DNA from: CAYRFQ01 sp964423615
Lineage (GTDB): Bacteria > Planctomycetota > Planctomycetia > Gemmatales > Gemmataceae
Assembly (NCBI GenBank): GCA_964423615.1
Contig: CAYRFQ010000032.1
Span: forward strand, 1-64,000
Direction: 5' to 3'
Length of the DNA stretch: 64,000 nt
Shown: in pieces, positions 45,187 to 54,030 of the stretch
Layout: each line of letters starts with the position of its first letter
Numbering within the stretch: position 1 is the first letter of the stretch
Program-made: the position numbers and the translations under genes
Notes under the pieces: model-generated
Seen by the model: the letters and a program-made list of their open reading frames with translations, nothing else
Databases searched by the model: none
Told to the model about the DNA's origin: nothing

Positions 45187-45753
45187 TCAAGAGTAATTCA
45201 TTCGGTATACGAGTACGATCACCCAACGAAGCATCATCAACACAACGAACCCAACCAACAGGCGACAAAACGTCAACTCCATCGATTTGATGCCGAACGG
45301 TCGACCCCGATGAGCGCTGTAAATTGCCCACGGAATGTAAGCGAGAGACACCAAAGCAAGCATGGTCCCGACGAAGTTCGCCCGGCAAGAGTTCACCAAG
45401 TCGCCTTCCATGAGCAAGGCAAAACTCGTTGTCATCCCACACGAGGGGCAAGGCAAACCGCCGTTAACGACCTTTCCTGTAGTCACCTTGAACGTACAAG
45501 GTTCGAGCCCCATCTGGGTATGGGTACCTTCGATTCGGGCCGTACCGTCCTCGTTGTACGGATCAAGCCAAATGGCGATGCCGAAGATGCCTACGAGAAA
45601 CACCACGATCGAAATCAAGGCAAATCGCACGAAAAAATGCAATTTGCGATCTCTCTCGAATTCTTCTTCGGCGTCGAAATCGTCGACTCGTTCGATCGGT
45701 TCTTTTTGTGATGAAAGTGGGGGGACGATAGCCAGATCCTCACACGAAATCAA
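45187..45753 (-). CDS. DUF2752 family membrane protein
   Basis: A 188-residue protein. An acidic N terminus precedes a first helix (FALISIVVFLVGIFGIAIW), then the DUF2752 signature CPSCGMTTSF near residue 120, a long helix with LALVSLAYIPWAI, and a final helix near the C terminus. The Cys-x-x-Cys motif is a family hallmark with unknown chemistry. It is followed closely by the lipoprotein gene on the same strand. Confidence 0.83.
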   Translation of the reverse strand: MISCEDLAIVPPLSSQKEPIERVDDFDAEEEFERDRKLHFFVRFALISIVVFLVGIFGIAIWLDPYNEDGTARIEGTHTQMGLEPCTFKVTTGKVVNGGLPCPSCGMTTSFALLMEGDLVNSCRANFVGTMLALVSLAYIPWAIYSAHRGRPFGIKSMELTFCRLLVGFVVLMMLRWVIVLVYRMNYS

Positions 45754-45825
45754 GGGGAAACGAGTGGAGAGAAGGTGTTCCTCTGGATTTTAGAATGGAG
45801 CACGGCCTCCAAGGCACTATTGCGG

Positions 45826-46686
45826 TTAGCCGCACCACTCACCGCTGAACACCTCAACGGCAGGCCCGGTCATATACACATGATTGTCTGCCTCTGACCA
45901 GTGCAAACGCAGATCGCCACCAGGAAGATGGGCAATGATTTCACGGCCGGTACGTCCCGTCAGCACTCCCGCGACTGCGACCGCACAGGCACCTGTACCA
46001 CAAGCAAGCGTTTCGCCTGACCCGCGCTCCCAAACTCGCAGTGTGACTTCCGTCGGAGAATCGACCCGCACGAATTCGACATTGATCCGATTCGGGAAGA
46101 CTTCAGCGACTTCAACCTTCGGACCAACGCCAAGAACTAGCTCATCGGTAATCGCCTCGACGAAGGTGATGCAGTGAGGATTGCCCATGGAGACGCAGGT
46201 GACACTGAAGTCGAAGCCAGGAAGCGAAACGTTGGTGGGTGGGTTGCCTTCGAGTTTGGTGGGAATCTTATCGGCTTCGAGGATCGGCTCACCCATGTCG
46301 ACACAGACTTGTTGGACCTTTCCATCAGACACCTCGCATTCGAGAGTCAGAACGCCGTTCCCCGTTTCGATTGTCAGCGGTGATTTTCTGGCGATGCCGT
46401 GATCGTAGACGTACTTGGCAACACAGCGCACCCCATTTCCACACATCTCGGCTTCGCTCCCGTCAGCATTAAACATCCGCATCTTGGCATCCGCCCGTTC
46501 CGAGGGACAGATCAAGATCAGTCCGTCTCCTCCCACCCCAAAATGGCGGTCGCTAATTGTGCGTGCTGTTTCCACCAGGTTCAGAGGAGGTTTATTATGG
46601 AAACAGTCGACATAGACGTAGTCGTTCCCGGCCCCTTGCATTTTTGTAAACCGGACAATTTGTGTGGAAGGTTCGTGTTGGAGCAT
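45826..46686 (-). CDS. dapF: Diaminopimelate epimerase
   Basis: A 286-residue cytoplasmic enzyme that converts LL- to meso-diaminopimelate, the precursor of lysine and of peptidoglycan cross-links. The two catalytic Cys motifs are present: EMCGNGVRC near residue 84 and LACGTGACA near residue 232; the N terminus has [13 protein letters not shown]. The ATG at 46686 has GAGGAAA eight bases upstream. Length fits the family. The gene stands alone. In a planctomycete it is compatible with both lysine synthesis and a peptidoglycan wall. Confidence 0.93.
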   Translation of the reverse strand: MLQHEPSTQIVRFTKMQGAGNDYVYVDCFHNKPPLNLVETARTISDRHFGVGGDGLILICPSERADAKMRMFNADGSEAEMCGNGVRCVAKYVYDHGIARKSPLTIETGNGVLTLECEVSDGKVQQVCVDMGEPILEADKIPTKLEGNPPTNVSLPGFDFSVTCVSMGNPHCITFVEAITDELVLGVGPKVEVAEVFPNRINVEFVRVDSPTEVTLRVWERGSGETLACGTGACAVAVAGVLTGRTGREIIAHLPGGDLRLHWSEADNHVYMTGPAVEVFSGEWCG

Positions 46687-46923
46687 GTGAGATTTCCTCG
46701 AACTCCTGGTGTATCTTGGTTGAGTTCGCTTCAGATCAATGTCGTGGAAATAGTCTGCCTCGTCAAAATCACGCGAGACAGATAACCCTCTCACTCCATG
46801 ATATCAACGAGCCGGAACATGGAGTTTGAAGAAGTTGGGAGAATCAAACTTCGAAAGTCGGACCGAGTAGAAATCAGTCCCACAGAAAAACAGTGTACAA
46901 TAACACACTCGAACCGGAAAGGA

Positions 46924-48666
46924 TTAGTTTTGTGCAGGTAACTCGAGAAGCACTTTGTAATTCGTGAAGGCCATGTAAAGTGCTGTGTAAGCGCTCTCGT
47001 CTCCAGGGACAGCCGGAGCAATACGGAGCCCATTCGAGGTCAAATAGTGAATGACCTCTTGCACTGGCTGACCTGTACTAACAAACTCTTGGTACTTCTC
47101 ATTGTGCTCCAAATCACCGAGGTGAATTCCACGAACCGCTGACTTGAGATTCACCAAGAATCGCACACCCCGCAAGTAGTCTCCGGCAGAAATTTTCTCG
47201 ACGCGTTTGGCGAATTGTTTTTCCAGATCGATCAATCTTGCGATAAGGATTTGAGACTCGTCGGTCGTATCCAAACCCTCAGTTCTTTGGGTGACGATTT
47301 GGTGTAACCGGGATGTGAGATCTCGTCGGTGTTTGTCGTTCAATACCGTTTCCAGGGCTGGGGGCCATTGAATCTTCCCGGTGGATCGTATGAGACCCAC
47401 GTTCCCGAATGCTTTGGTCACGGTGATCTGACCAAGCGTGTCGGCGCTGACAGGAGGGGTGTCGGTTTCGATCTTAAGGTCGCGCACCCGCCGAAAATCG
47501 CGTAGCAGACGATTCAGGGCGTAACCAGAATACACATCACTTGAACTAACCTGATTCTGGAATTTTCGAAAGCGTTCCCGGGCCGACTCCCACCTCCGGT
47601 CCTTAAACTTCTCAAACTTGGGACACATGTAAGGAGCATAGTGTTTCTGAATTCGGGCCGTGGGTTGGTAGGGACTGAACCACATTTTCTCGTGAGCGTG
47701 GAGTTTGTCGACGTCCCGATTGGCGTAGAAGTTCGCTTTCGGGGCTGATGCTTTGATCATCCGGGCCGGACGCTTTCCGCGGTAATTCCCCATTCCGCCA
47801 CGAGAATAACGGACGGGAGCATAGTTTCCACAAACAACATTCATGGCCTGGATGCTCTGCAGACAAGCTCGAGCGTCTTCCGTCTTAGGGTGTTCGGGTC
47901 CCTTGACTTTATCCAAAAGTTTGACGACTTCTTGTTGTTTGGCTTCGGCCATCGTAAATTCTTCGTTTTCGACGTAATACCGCGCCAGGTGCTCGTTGAC
48001 TTGGGCGAGGACGATCTCTTTTGGCAAATCATCGTCAGCGCTGGCGAGTTCGATGCGACCCTTGCCTAAACGCCTTGCGTTGAACTTAGGCTCACTGTTT
48101 CTTTGGCGAAGCTGAACCAAAAGCTGTTCGTTTTCGGCTAATGCATCTCGCAACTTGGTTTCTGTGGAGACCTTGGCTTCTCGGGCCGCAACCAGCTTGG
48201 CTTGGACAATTTGCTGACGTTGTGAATTGGCTCTTGCAGTTAGATTGCTCGTAGGAGCGATAGAATCGTTCTCTGCGTTCTCGTAAATTTTCCCTGACCA
48301 AAAACCTATTCCAAACAGCAAACAGGCAGCCGTTGCCCAGCTTGCAGCTTGCAACACCAAGAGCTTTGATGCCTTCTTGGGCGTTTCCGCACGGCGAAAT
48401 GGAATCGTTTCCGGGATAGTATGGTCGGAACTGTGTGGGGTCACTGCGAGAACATCACTAACACACTCAAGCAAAAGTCCTAGCTCAGGATGCTTCTGCA
48501 GGGCTTCTTCGATTTGCACAACTTCGTCTGACGAACATTCTCCGGCCAGATAACGCCCAAGCACAAGATTATCCAAGTCGCCCCAGGCGACCTTTTGGTC
48601 AGCGCGATACGCCTCCAGTTCCTGGGCCACACGATTCCATTGTTGTGCGTCGTCTTGAGTTGCCAT
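46924..48666 (-). CDS. Large membrane-anchored, anti-sigma-like protein with coiled coil
   Basis: A 580-residue protein. The N-terminal 80 residues (DLDNLVLGRYLAGECSSDE) resemble the cytoplasmic zinc-finger-like start of planctomycete anti-sigma proteins, but without the His-Cys-Cys metal motif. A membrane helix follows (residues 104-125), then an Ala/Glu/Arg coiled coil, a TPR-like pair (HLARYYVENEEFTMAEAKQ) near residue 230, a basic Gly/Tyr-rich stretch and a C-terminal helical domain (about 450-575). No sigma-factor gene adjoins. The ribosome site is weak. Function unknown. Confidence 0.65.
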   Translation of the reverse strand: MATQDDAQQWNRVAQELEAYRADQKVAWGDLDNLVLGRYLAGECSSDEVVQIEEALQKHPELGLLLECVSDVLAVTPHSSDHTIPETIPFRRAETPKKASKLLVLQAASWATAACLLFGIGFWSGKIYENAENDSIAPTSNLTARANSQRQQIVQAKLVAAREAKVSTETKLRDALAENEQLLVQLRQRNSEPKFNARRLGKGRIELASADDDLPKEIVLAQVNEHLARYYVENEEFTMAEAKQQEVVKLLDKVKGPEHPKTEDARACLQSIQAMNVVCGNYAPVRYSRGGMGNYRGKRPARMIKASAPKANFYANRDVDKLHAHEKMWFSPYQPTARIQKHYAPYMCPKFEKFKDRRWESARERFRKFQNQVSSSDVYSGYALNRLLRDFRRVRDLKIETDTPPVSADTLGQITVTKAFGNVGLIRSTGKIQWPPALETVLNDKHRRDLTSRLHQIVTQRTEGLDTTDESQILIARLIDLEKQFAKRVEKISAGDYLRGVRFLVNLKSAVRGIHLGDLEHNEKYQEFVSTGQPVQEVIHYLTSNGLRIAPAVPGDESAYTALYMAFTNYKVLLELPAQN

Positions 48667-48891
48667 GACCGTCCAGTTGTTTGCAAATGATTTGGGATTT
48701 GTTTTCTTGAATTGTAGAGACGATGAACATTGGAAGAAGTGCAATAAAATATGAACTTTTTCTGAGAATTTGGTGTCAAGACGTGTTTTCCAAGTCGTCA
48801 CGAGCAATCGGAAAGCACATGGAGCCAGTTTCCGAGCGATTTTCGGTTTTGTAACCCATTAGACCGAAAATCACTCGGACCCGTACAAGAA

Positions 48892-50079
48892 TCACTGATC
48901 TTGTTGGTGCAATATCAGGTCGTAGGTCGGTCGGACTGTACCGTCTCGGAAAAACACACCATCCGTCGATAAAGCAGCACAATCGTTCGACTTCGTTCGG
49001 CGTTCGAACCGGCAAGACAATTTGTTGATACCCCAAGCTGCTAACGAACGCACTTCACCGACTTCACTGATGCCATTGCCGTTGCGGTCTCGCCAAATTG
49101 CTAACCCCTTTAGTTCGGTTCCAGTCAGGAACCCATCGCGGTTGTCGTCGAGACTCTCCAAGGCCCGGTAACCATTCTCCCAAAACATCCAAAACGTGAC
49201 GTTTCCGAATAACTGCAAACCCGACGTAATCTTCTTATCTCCGAGTTGATCGTACACGAGCCAACCGGCGTTCGGTCGTATCCACGTCCATTTCTTTTTC
49301 AGGCCAGAACCGTCCGCGTCAAACACCACAGAGGCTTTTCGGTCGAGCATGGCTCGTAAGTCCACCTCGTTCTGTAACGGAATCGCAATGGGCGTAATTG
49401 GTCGCGGGAGCCGCTTGAGTTTCGCTACCCGTGCCCCGAGCGTCCGAATTTCTTCGGCATCGTTTTCGTTGTCGAGCAATGGAATCAAATACGTCGCAGC
49501 TTCCACAGTAATGTAGTTGCCACCAAGCCGACCAGCTCTGAGTTTGCCTTCCTTCTTCCAGGCTTTTTCCAGGACAGCACGGTACTCCTTGATGGCCTGG
49601 TCTTTCTTACCCGATTGTTCGACCAACCAGGCACGACCAAGCATTGCGGGGAGGTAGTCTTTCTTGAGTTTGATGACGTTGTCGTACTCCGCCATTGCTT
49701 TCTTGAGATACTCTTGGGCAATCTCTTGTTCTCCCGGAGTACCCTTTTTGACTTTCTTGGCGAACGGAAGTGCACCTGGCGTATATCCAAACCAGGCTCC
49801 TCGCTCGAGTTTGTTCCGTTGGACCTTGATGGTGTCGGACTTCACCGCGTAGGTCATCGCCAAGGCTCGAGCCAAGTTGAACCGAAGGGCCACGTTCTTG
49901 GGATTGGTTTTGATCTCCTCCTCCAGATTCTTGACGAGTCGCTGAACGGGGATTTGCATCAAGTCTGGCCGAAGAAACCGAGCTTGCGCTGAGGGCAAAG
50001 ATCCCGTGAGCGAGAAAACGGCGACTAGAAGGGTGGCGATTCTGACAACACTAGTGGACACGAAGGATGTCTGTCCCAT
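48892..50079 (-). CDS. Secreted TPR protein with paired EF-hand-like loops
   Basis: A 395-residue exported protein. The signal peptide (ATLLVAVFSLTGSLPSAQA) is followed by TPR-like helices (about 45-185; LRFNLARALAM, AMAEYDNVIKLKKDYLPAMLGRAW), a beta-rich region with VVFDADGSG, and two adjacent calcium-loop patterns, DDNRDGFLTGTEL and DRNGNGISEVGEV, near residue 325. The latter resemble the EF-hand/dockerin-type pairs that are abundant in planctomycete exported proteins. GGAG lies seven bases before the ATG. The second copy of the 11-bp-array element sits about 160 bases upstream. Confidence 0.72.
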   Translation of the reverse strand: MGQTSFVSTSVVRIATLLVAVFSLTGSLPSAQARFLRPDLMQIPVQRLVKNLEEEIKTNPKNVALRFNLARALAMTYAVKSDTIKVQRNKLERGAWFGYTPGALPFAKKVKKGTPGEQEIAQEYLKKAMAEYDNVIKLKKDYLPAMLGRAWLVEQSGKKDQAIKEYRAVLEKAWKKEGKLRAGRLGGNYITVEAATYLIPLLDNENDAEEIRTLGARVAKLKRLPRPITPIAIPLQNEVDLRAMLDRKASVVFDADGSGLKKKWTWIRPNAGWLVYDQLGDKKITSGLQLFGNVTFWMFWENGYRALESLDDNRDGFLTGTELKGLAIWRDRNGNGISEVGEVRSLAAWGINKLSCRFERRTKSNDCAALSTDGVFFRDGTVRPTYDLILHQQDQ

Positions 50080-50239
50080 GAGAGTTCTCCAGGTGCGGCA
50101 AAAGGGCGAGAACGAATGTGTGTGCTGGGTTCGTTGTATTATTGAAAACTGCGCGGCCAATGAACCAAAGTAGTAGGCCCCATCGGTGTGCTGTCCGTTT
50201 CTTCGGAGGGGTTGGCCACGGCACATGGTGAACGCGAGC

Positions 50240-50602
50240 GGAATGACTGTCCAATTTTTCTTGAAAAAAACTTGCCGAATTTCCACCCCAAGATCTCCTC
50301 CAGTCCAAGACCTCTCAATTTGGCAACAAAAACCGGTCGAAAAATGACAGAAACCTGCGCTAAAACTGCAGTAAACTTGTAGTAAACCTGCAGTAAACCT
50401 GCGCCTTTCTTGCACCTTTTTGACACCTCTCGTTTTCCACATATCCTTACAAATCAATGACTTATGGAAAACGACCCTCGAAAAATCGTCATTTTGGCGC
50501 TTTTTCGAGTATTTAGACCGCTCTCGGGCGCACCTACCCATAATACAATAGGGTTGGACGCCGTGCCATTTTCAGAAAAATCGTCGAATTTCCAAAATTC
50601 AC
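50240..50602 (-). repeat. Dispersed element with 7 x 11-bp tandem array, copy 2
   Basis: Inverted relative of 19969-20330, with the same block order. Read on the minus strand, the seven 11-base units run from 50404 down to 50328: GCGCAGGTTTA, CTGCAGGTTTA, CTACAAGTTTA, CTGCAGTTTTA, GCGCAGGTTTC, TGTCATTTTTC, GACCGGTTTTT. Both arrays are exactly 77 bases. The last unit is identical to copy 1 and the sixth is nearly so, whereas inner units differ in order. As in copy 1, the 3' end faces a downstream gene (the secreted TPR protein). Confidence 0.7.
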
Positions 50603-50774
50603 CAATTGGACCACGAAATCGATTTCTCTTCGAGTGCTCCTGTAACTTGGTCCCCTGGCTCCGCCTCGGAACGGCTGCTTGCACGGTTCCGCCCTAATCG
50701 AGACCATCAACAGAACGGCCACCGATCCATTCCATGGTCATCCCTGATCCAAATCGGCCCCACGGAGCCTTGCC

Positions 50775-51872
50775 ATGTCCAGTGACCACGTCACTCAATT
50801 CGAACGCCTCACGCCCGACGACATTCGTAGTTACGATCCTCAACAACTCGCTGCCGCCGCCAACTCTCTTGTTTCTGAGTATCCCGAGCACACGCAACTC
50901 GAACTGGCCCAACGAGACGATTTGCTACGGTTGGCAACAGTCCTCGAACGCGTCGAGAGCATCCACGCCAGGCATCCGGCAGTCCTGTTCGTGCTGGCCT
51001 TGGCCCTGGGGAAAGCGGGAGAATTCGAGCGAGCCATTGAAGCGGGTCGACGAAACTACGATCATCATCCGGGTTGGCTCGCAGGCGTCTCTTTGGCGAA
51101 CGCATATCGACGCAGTGGCGATCTTCGGCCTGCCATCGAAATGTTCCGCAAATCCGTCGAACACGATCCCACCAAGTATCAATCCCTGCTCGACGTGGGC
51201 GACCTGAGCGTGTTGGACGGACAAATCCAACAAGGACTCCAAGCCTACGAAGAGGTTTTGTCGAGGGAACCCCGACAGCCGTGGGCCTTGGCGTCGACAT
51301 ACTATTGTCGGTACCGTTTGACCAACGATCAGGAGTGGCTCGACAAGCTCAATGACATGGCGATGTCGTCGGAACCAGAGATGGAGCCAGGCATCAACCG
51401 AGCCCTCAAGTTGCTCGACGAAATGGGATTGGAACTTCCCATTCCGGACGAACACCGAGACGTTTGGCTGGCGACTCGCATACTCCAAAGGATGGACCCG
51501 GACCAGGACGATGTCGTCGATGAGATCGTGGCGGCCGGTATTGCAGACCGGAAACGGGCCGCCAGGCTTGGTCAGATGATTCCCATTGCGTGGGGTCGGT
51601 TGTTGTTAGAATCGATGGGTGTTTCCGCCCCGAAAAGCTACCTGGGCTGGAATCCCGAAACCGGAACATCGACCGAACGGCAGTTTGACAACGACCCTCT
51701 TTACCAAGAAATCCAGGCCGTGTTGCCGACTGCTTGCGCCCAAGCCACACAGGAACAAGCTCAACGAATGCTTCTGCGAAGTGCCGAAGTCAGTGCCTTG
51801 AATCAGGCGTTGGACCAAGGCGCCGACCCGCGAGATTTGGTGCTGAGCCAACCAATGTTGATTTCGGATTAG
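50775..51872 (+). CDS. TPR-repeat protein
   Basis: A 365-residue cytoplasmic protein with tetratricopeptide repeats in about residues 65-185: VLFVLALALGKAGEFERAIEAG, GVSLANAYRRSGDLRPAIEMFRKS and LLDVGDLSVLDGQIQQGLQAYEEVL. TPR units bind protein partners. The C-terminal half, after about residue 215, is unassigned. No signal peptide is seen. The ATG is preceded by a CGGAG with about eight bases between. It diverges from the secreted TPR gene, and the array element lies between them. Confidence 0.72.
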   Translation: MSSDHVTQFERLTPDDIRSYDPQQLAAAANSLVSEYPEHTQLELAQRDDLLRLATVLERVESIHARHPAVLFVLALALGKAGEFERAIEAGRRNYDHHPGWLAGVSLANAYRRSGDLRPAIEMFRKSVEHDPTKYQSLLDVGDLSVLDGQIQQGLQAYEEVLSREPRQPWALASTYYCRYRLTNDQEWLDKLNDMAMSSEPEMEPGINRALKLLDEMGLELPIPDEHRDVWLATRILQRMDPDQDDVVDEIVAAGIADRKRAARLGQMIPIAWGRLLLESMGVSAPKSYLGWNPETGTSTERQFDNDPLYQEIQAVLPTACAQATQEQAQRMLLRSAEVSALNQALDQGADPRDLVLSQPMLISD

Positions 51873-51906
51873 AGCATTTCTCGTTGGCATTGGATACAGC
51901 GATTTC

Positions 51907-51993
51907 GGTTTCCAAGTCCTGGGTCCCGCTTGGGTAATCGGATAAACAAGAGTCGTGTTTTGGTTTCTAGAGCGGTTCACGGTTGTGTTGGGC
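51907..51993 (+). repeat. Dispersed repeat modules (copies of the 10.5-kb and 12.9-kb repeats)
   Basis: CTTGGGTAATCGGATAAAC with GAGTCGTGTTTTGGTTT (51932-51968) is the reverse complement, with changes, of 10613-10655. GGTTCACGGTTGTGTTGGG (51974-51992) equals 10507-10525. The modules occur in a different relative order and orientation than at 10.5 kb, so they are separable units. No gene lies in 51873-52019. Confidence 0.55.
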
Positions 51994-52019
51994 TCAGGTG
52001 TTCCGTTTTCAAAGTCCTT

Positions 52020-52186
52020 AGATGCCATCCGGAAAGTAAGTTTTTGTTGGGTATAGAGTTATGTCAACACAGAAATCTTGGAGCTGTTCGTCAGCCTTGG
52101 CTTTTTCCTGATAGGAGTGCCCGAAGCATTCCTATCAGTTGTCAGAACTTGTTGATAACAAACAACTTACTTTCCGGATGGCATCT
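52020..52186. mobile_element. MITE-like element with 23-bp terminal inverted repeats
   Basis: Positions 52020-52042 and 52164-52186 are exact inverted repeats of 23 bases (outer ends AGATGCCATCC). The 121-base interior holds a second long hairpin (52108-52138, arms CTGATAGGAGTGC and GCATTCCTATCAG, one wobble pair). There is no open frame. Its right end abuts the point where a PPOX-family reading frame stops matching, which looks like an insertion. No clear target duplication is visible. Confidence 0.65.
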
Positions 52187-52284
52187 CACTCGCCCGTCAC
52201 TCGCAGCCGTGGCGACGAAATAGACATGTTGATTCCGGATAAACGCCCGCAGCTTCTCGCTGATTTCTGTGAACTTGGTTCCAT
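52187..52284 (-). pseudogene. Remnant of a pyridoxamine 5'-phosphate oxidase (PPOX) family gene
   Basis: The minus strand encodes GTKFTEISEKLRAF followed by IRNQHVYFVATAASDGRV, the N-terminal strand-helix-strand of small PPOX-family flavin-binding proteins. The expected ATG-GGA start reads ATGGAACC, one G short, so the natural start is out of frame. The match ends exactly at the 52186 boundary of the inverted-repeat element, and nothing PPOX-like follows on the far side. It is therefore a frameshifted and truncated fragment. Confidence 0.65.
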
Positions 52285-52318
52285 GTAGTTCTCGCCGGAA
52301 CGTGGCTCAGTTCCGACT

Positions 52319-53815
52319 TTATTTCCGATCCGACATTTGGACCCGCAGGTCATCTCCTGGAGGGTCGTCCTCGTAGGAGCGACCTCCTTCGTCCTTCTCG
52401 TTGATACCAATGCTGTAAAGCAAGTATCGATCTCCGTTGCATCGATACACAAGATCTTTACCACTGAAGACATCTCGGGGGCGCTTGGGCAAGTACTTCG
52501 GAGTTAGCGCGGTGAGTTTCTTGGGATAATTCCCGTTATCCTTGCGGTAGGCTGCCAAGGCAAATGCGACTCGCGCGTTGGTGTGGAGTTGTTCCACGCG
52601 TTCGTGCGCTTGTTGGATTCTCGAAACGGTAGGGAAAAGGAGGCAGAGGAGAATTTCCCCCATCATTCGTCCACGCGCATTCGGTCCCAAGACATACCGA
52701 GCTACCCCAAGAGGACTCGTCGTGCTTTCTTTCAGACCACGCAGTTCGATGTGGATAGTGTCCAACTTTTGCTGACGGAGTTTCCGATCCTGAATCCGTA
52801 TTGTGGCCACGATTCGATCATACCACCGGTTGCCTATTTTGAGTGCGGGATCCCAATCAACCCTACCGATGAATGGCACAGGGAGCTGAACATCACCGAG
52901 GTAATTCAACCCATCCACTCCTTCGCGATCAAGCATCATGATGCAATCGAGATAGACCATCCGTTCGAATTTGTCGAGAGTCTCGGCTGGGGACTGATGC
53001 GGTGGAAGGCTTTGCAAGTCCTTCAAGCAGCCCAGAAGCTGTTTGGCATCGAGGTCAGCATGTCGCAAATACGCAACGGAGGAATCGGCCGCGACGGACG
53101 CGATGGCATACCCAACCAGGTTCTCGATCAAAGTACCACCACGACCGATGTGACGAGCGAGACGATGGCAAGCCAAAAGGTCGTCCCACGCCTGAGTGTA
53201 CTGTTTTTGGGCAGTCCGCATCATCGCTCGTGCCCTGAGAGCATAAGCGAACTCGCGAGTCTTCTGGACGTTCGGCAACAACGCGGCTACGAGATGTCCT
53301 CGTTTCCCATTTTGTTCCTTCATTGGGACAAGCGGATTGTAATACTGTTTGCGCCTGGTCGCCTGAATGACTAGTTCGAGCGGCCGTTCGTTGTTCTTCA
53401 ACCACCGTGCGAGAGTCGGAAACTGCTCCGGTGTCCAAGGACGAGTTCCAAGCTCGGAAGCGACCTCGACTCCGCTCGTATCGAAGTATTTCCCCTTCTC
53501 CGAAGGTTGCTTGGCACCAAGCCACTTGAAATACTCATCGGGCATTGTGCTTCCTTCCGGACGCGGCCCGATGGCCTTCCACAAAAGTACGTTGGCATTG
53601 TCTTTTGGGCTGACGCCCTTGCTCAGACGTTTGTTGATGGCCGTGACGTAGTCGACGTAGCCCTGCTTATCAATTGGGCCTTTGACATACGTGGTCTCTT
53701 TGCTGATGGTGAACAGGGGCTTGATTTTGCCGTCACGGTTCCACCCAGGTTGTACCGCTTGGCTGCCCGCCAATAGTTGAAACACAAAATAGAGCGTGAG
53801 CAGTTTACCAGTCAT
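52319..53815 (-). CDS. Large exported planctomycete protein, pseudopilin-like C terminus
   Basis: A 498-residue protein with a signal peptide (LLTLYFVFQLLAGSQA). The body is helical and unassigned (RARAMMRTAQKQYTQAWDDLLACHRLARHIG near residue 195). The C-terminal 90 residues read ALAAYRKDNGNYPKKLTALTPKYLP, FSGKDLVYRC and LLYSIGINEKDEGG, a pattern shared with the ends of type II secretion pseudopilin-like planctomycete proteins. Function unknown. It lies downstream of the metalloprotease gene on the same strand, but a terminator separates them. Confidence 0.68.
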   Translation of the reverse strand: MTGKLLTLYFVFQLLAGSQAVQPGWNRDGKIKPLFTISKETTYVKGPIDKQGYVDYVTAINKRLSKGVSPKDNANVLLWKAIGPRPEGSTMPDEYFKWLGAKQPSEKGKYFDTSGVEVASELGTRPWTPEQFPTLARWLKNNERPLELVIQATRRKQYYNPLVPMKEQNGKRGHLVAALLPNVQKTREFAYALRARAMMRTAQKQYTQAWDDLLACHRLARHIGRGGTLIENLVGYAIASVAADSSVAYLRHADLDAKQLLGCLKDLQSLPPHQSPAETLDKFERMVYLDCIMMLDREGVDGLNYLGDVQLPVPFIGRVDWDPALKIGNRWYDRIVATIRIQDRKLRQQKLDTIHIELRGLKESTTSPLGVARYVLGPNARGRMMGEILLCLLFPTVSRIQQAHERVEQLHTNARVAFALAAYRKDNGNYPKKLTALTPKYLPKRPRDVFSGKDLVYRCNGDRYLLYSIGINEKDEGGRSYEDDPPGDDLRVQMSDRK

Positions 53816-53952
53816 AAAGGCCTCGGAATCGAGAAGAGATGGATTGTGAGTTGTGCCTTGGACTTATTGTACTATCGAGTTCCTCTGACTCAACCCTCTC
53901 CGATAGTGAAGGTAGGTCCCCAGAGCTGGGCGGCTTCGCGTCTACCGGATAG

Positions 53953-53982
53953 AAAAACGCGGCCCAAGAAACCTGGACCGCG
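53953..53982 (-). terminator. Probable rho-independent terminator of the metalloprotease gene
   Basis: On the minus strand a CGCGG...CCGCG stem, extended by internal pairs, is followed directly by TTTTT. It lies 50 bases after the stop of the metalloprotease gene. Confidence 0.7.
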
Positions 53983-54030
53983 CTGCAACCATGGAGAGTT
54001 GTTGCAAGGCGAAAGCTGTAGTCCCGACGA

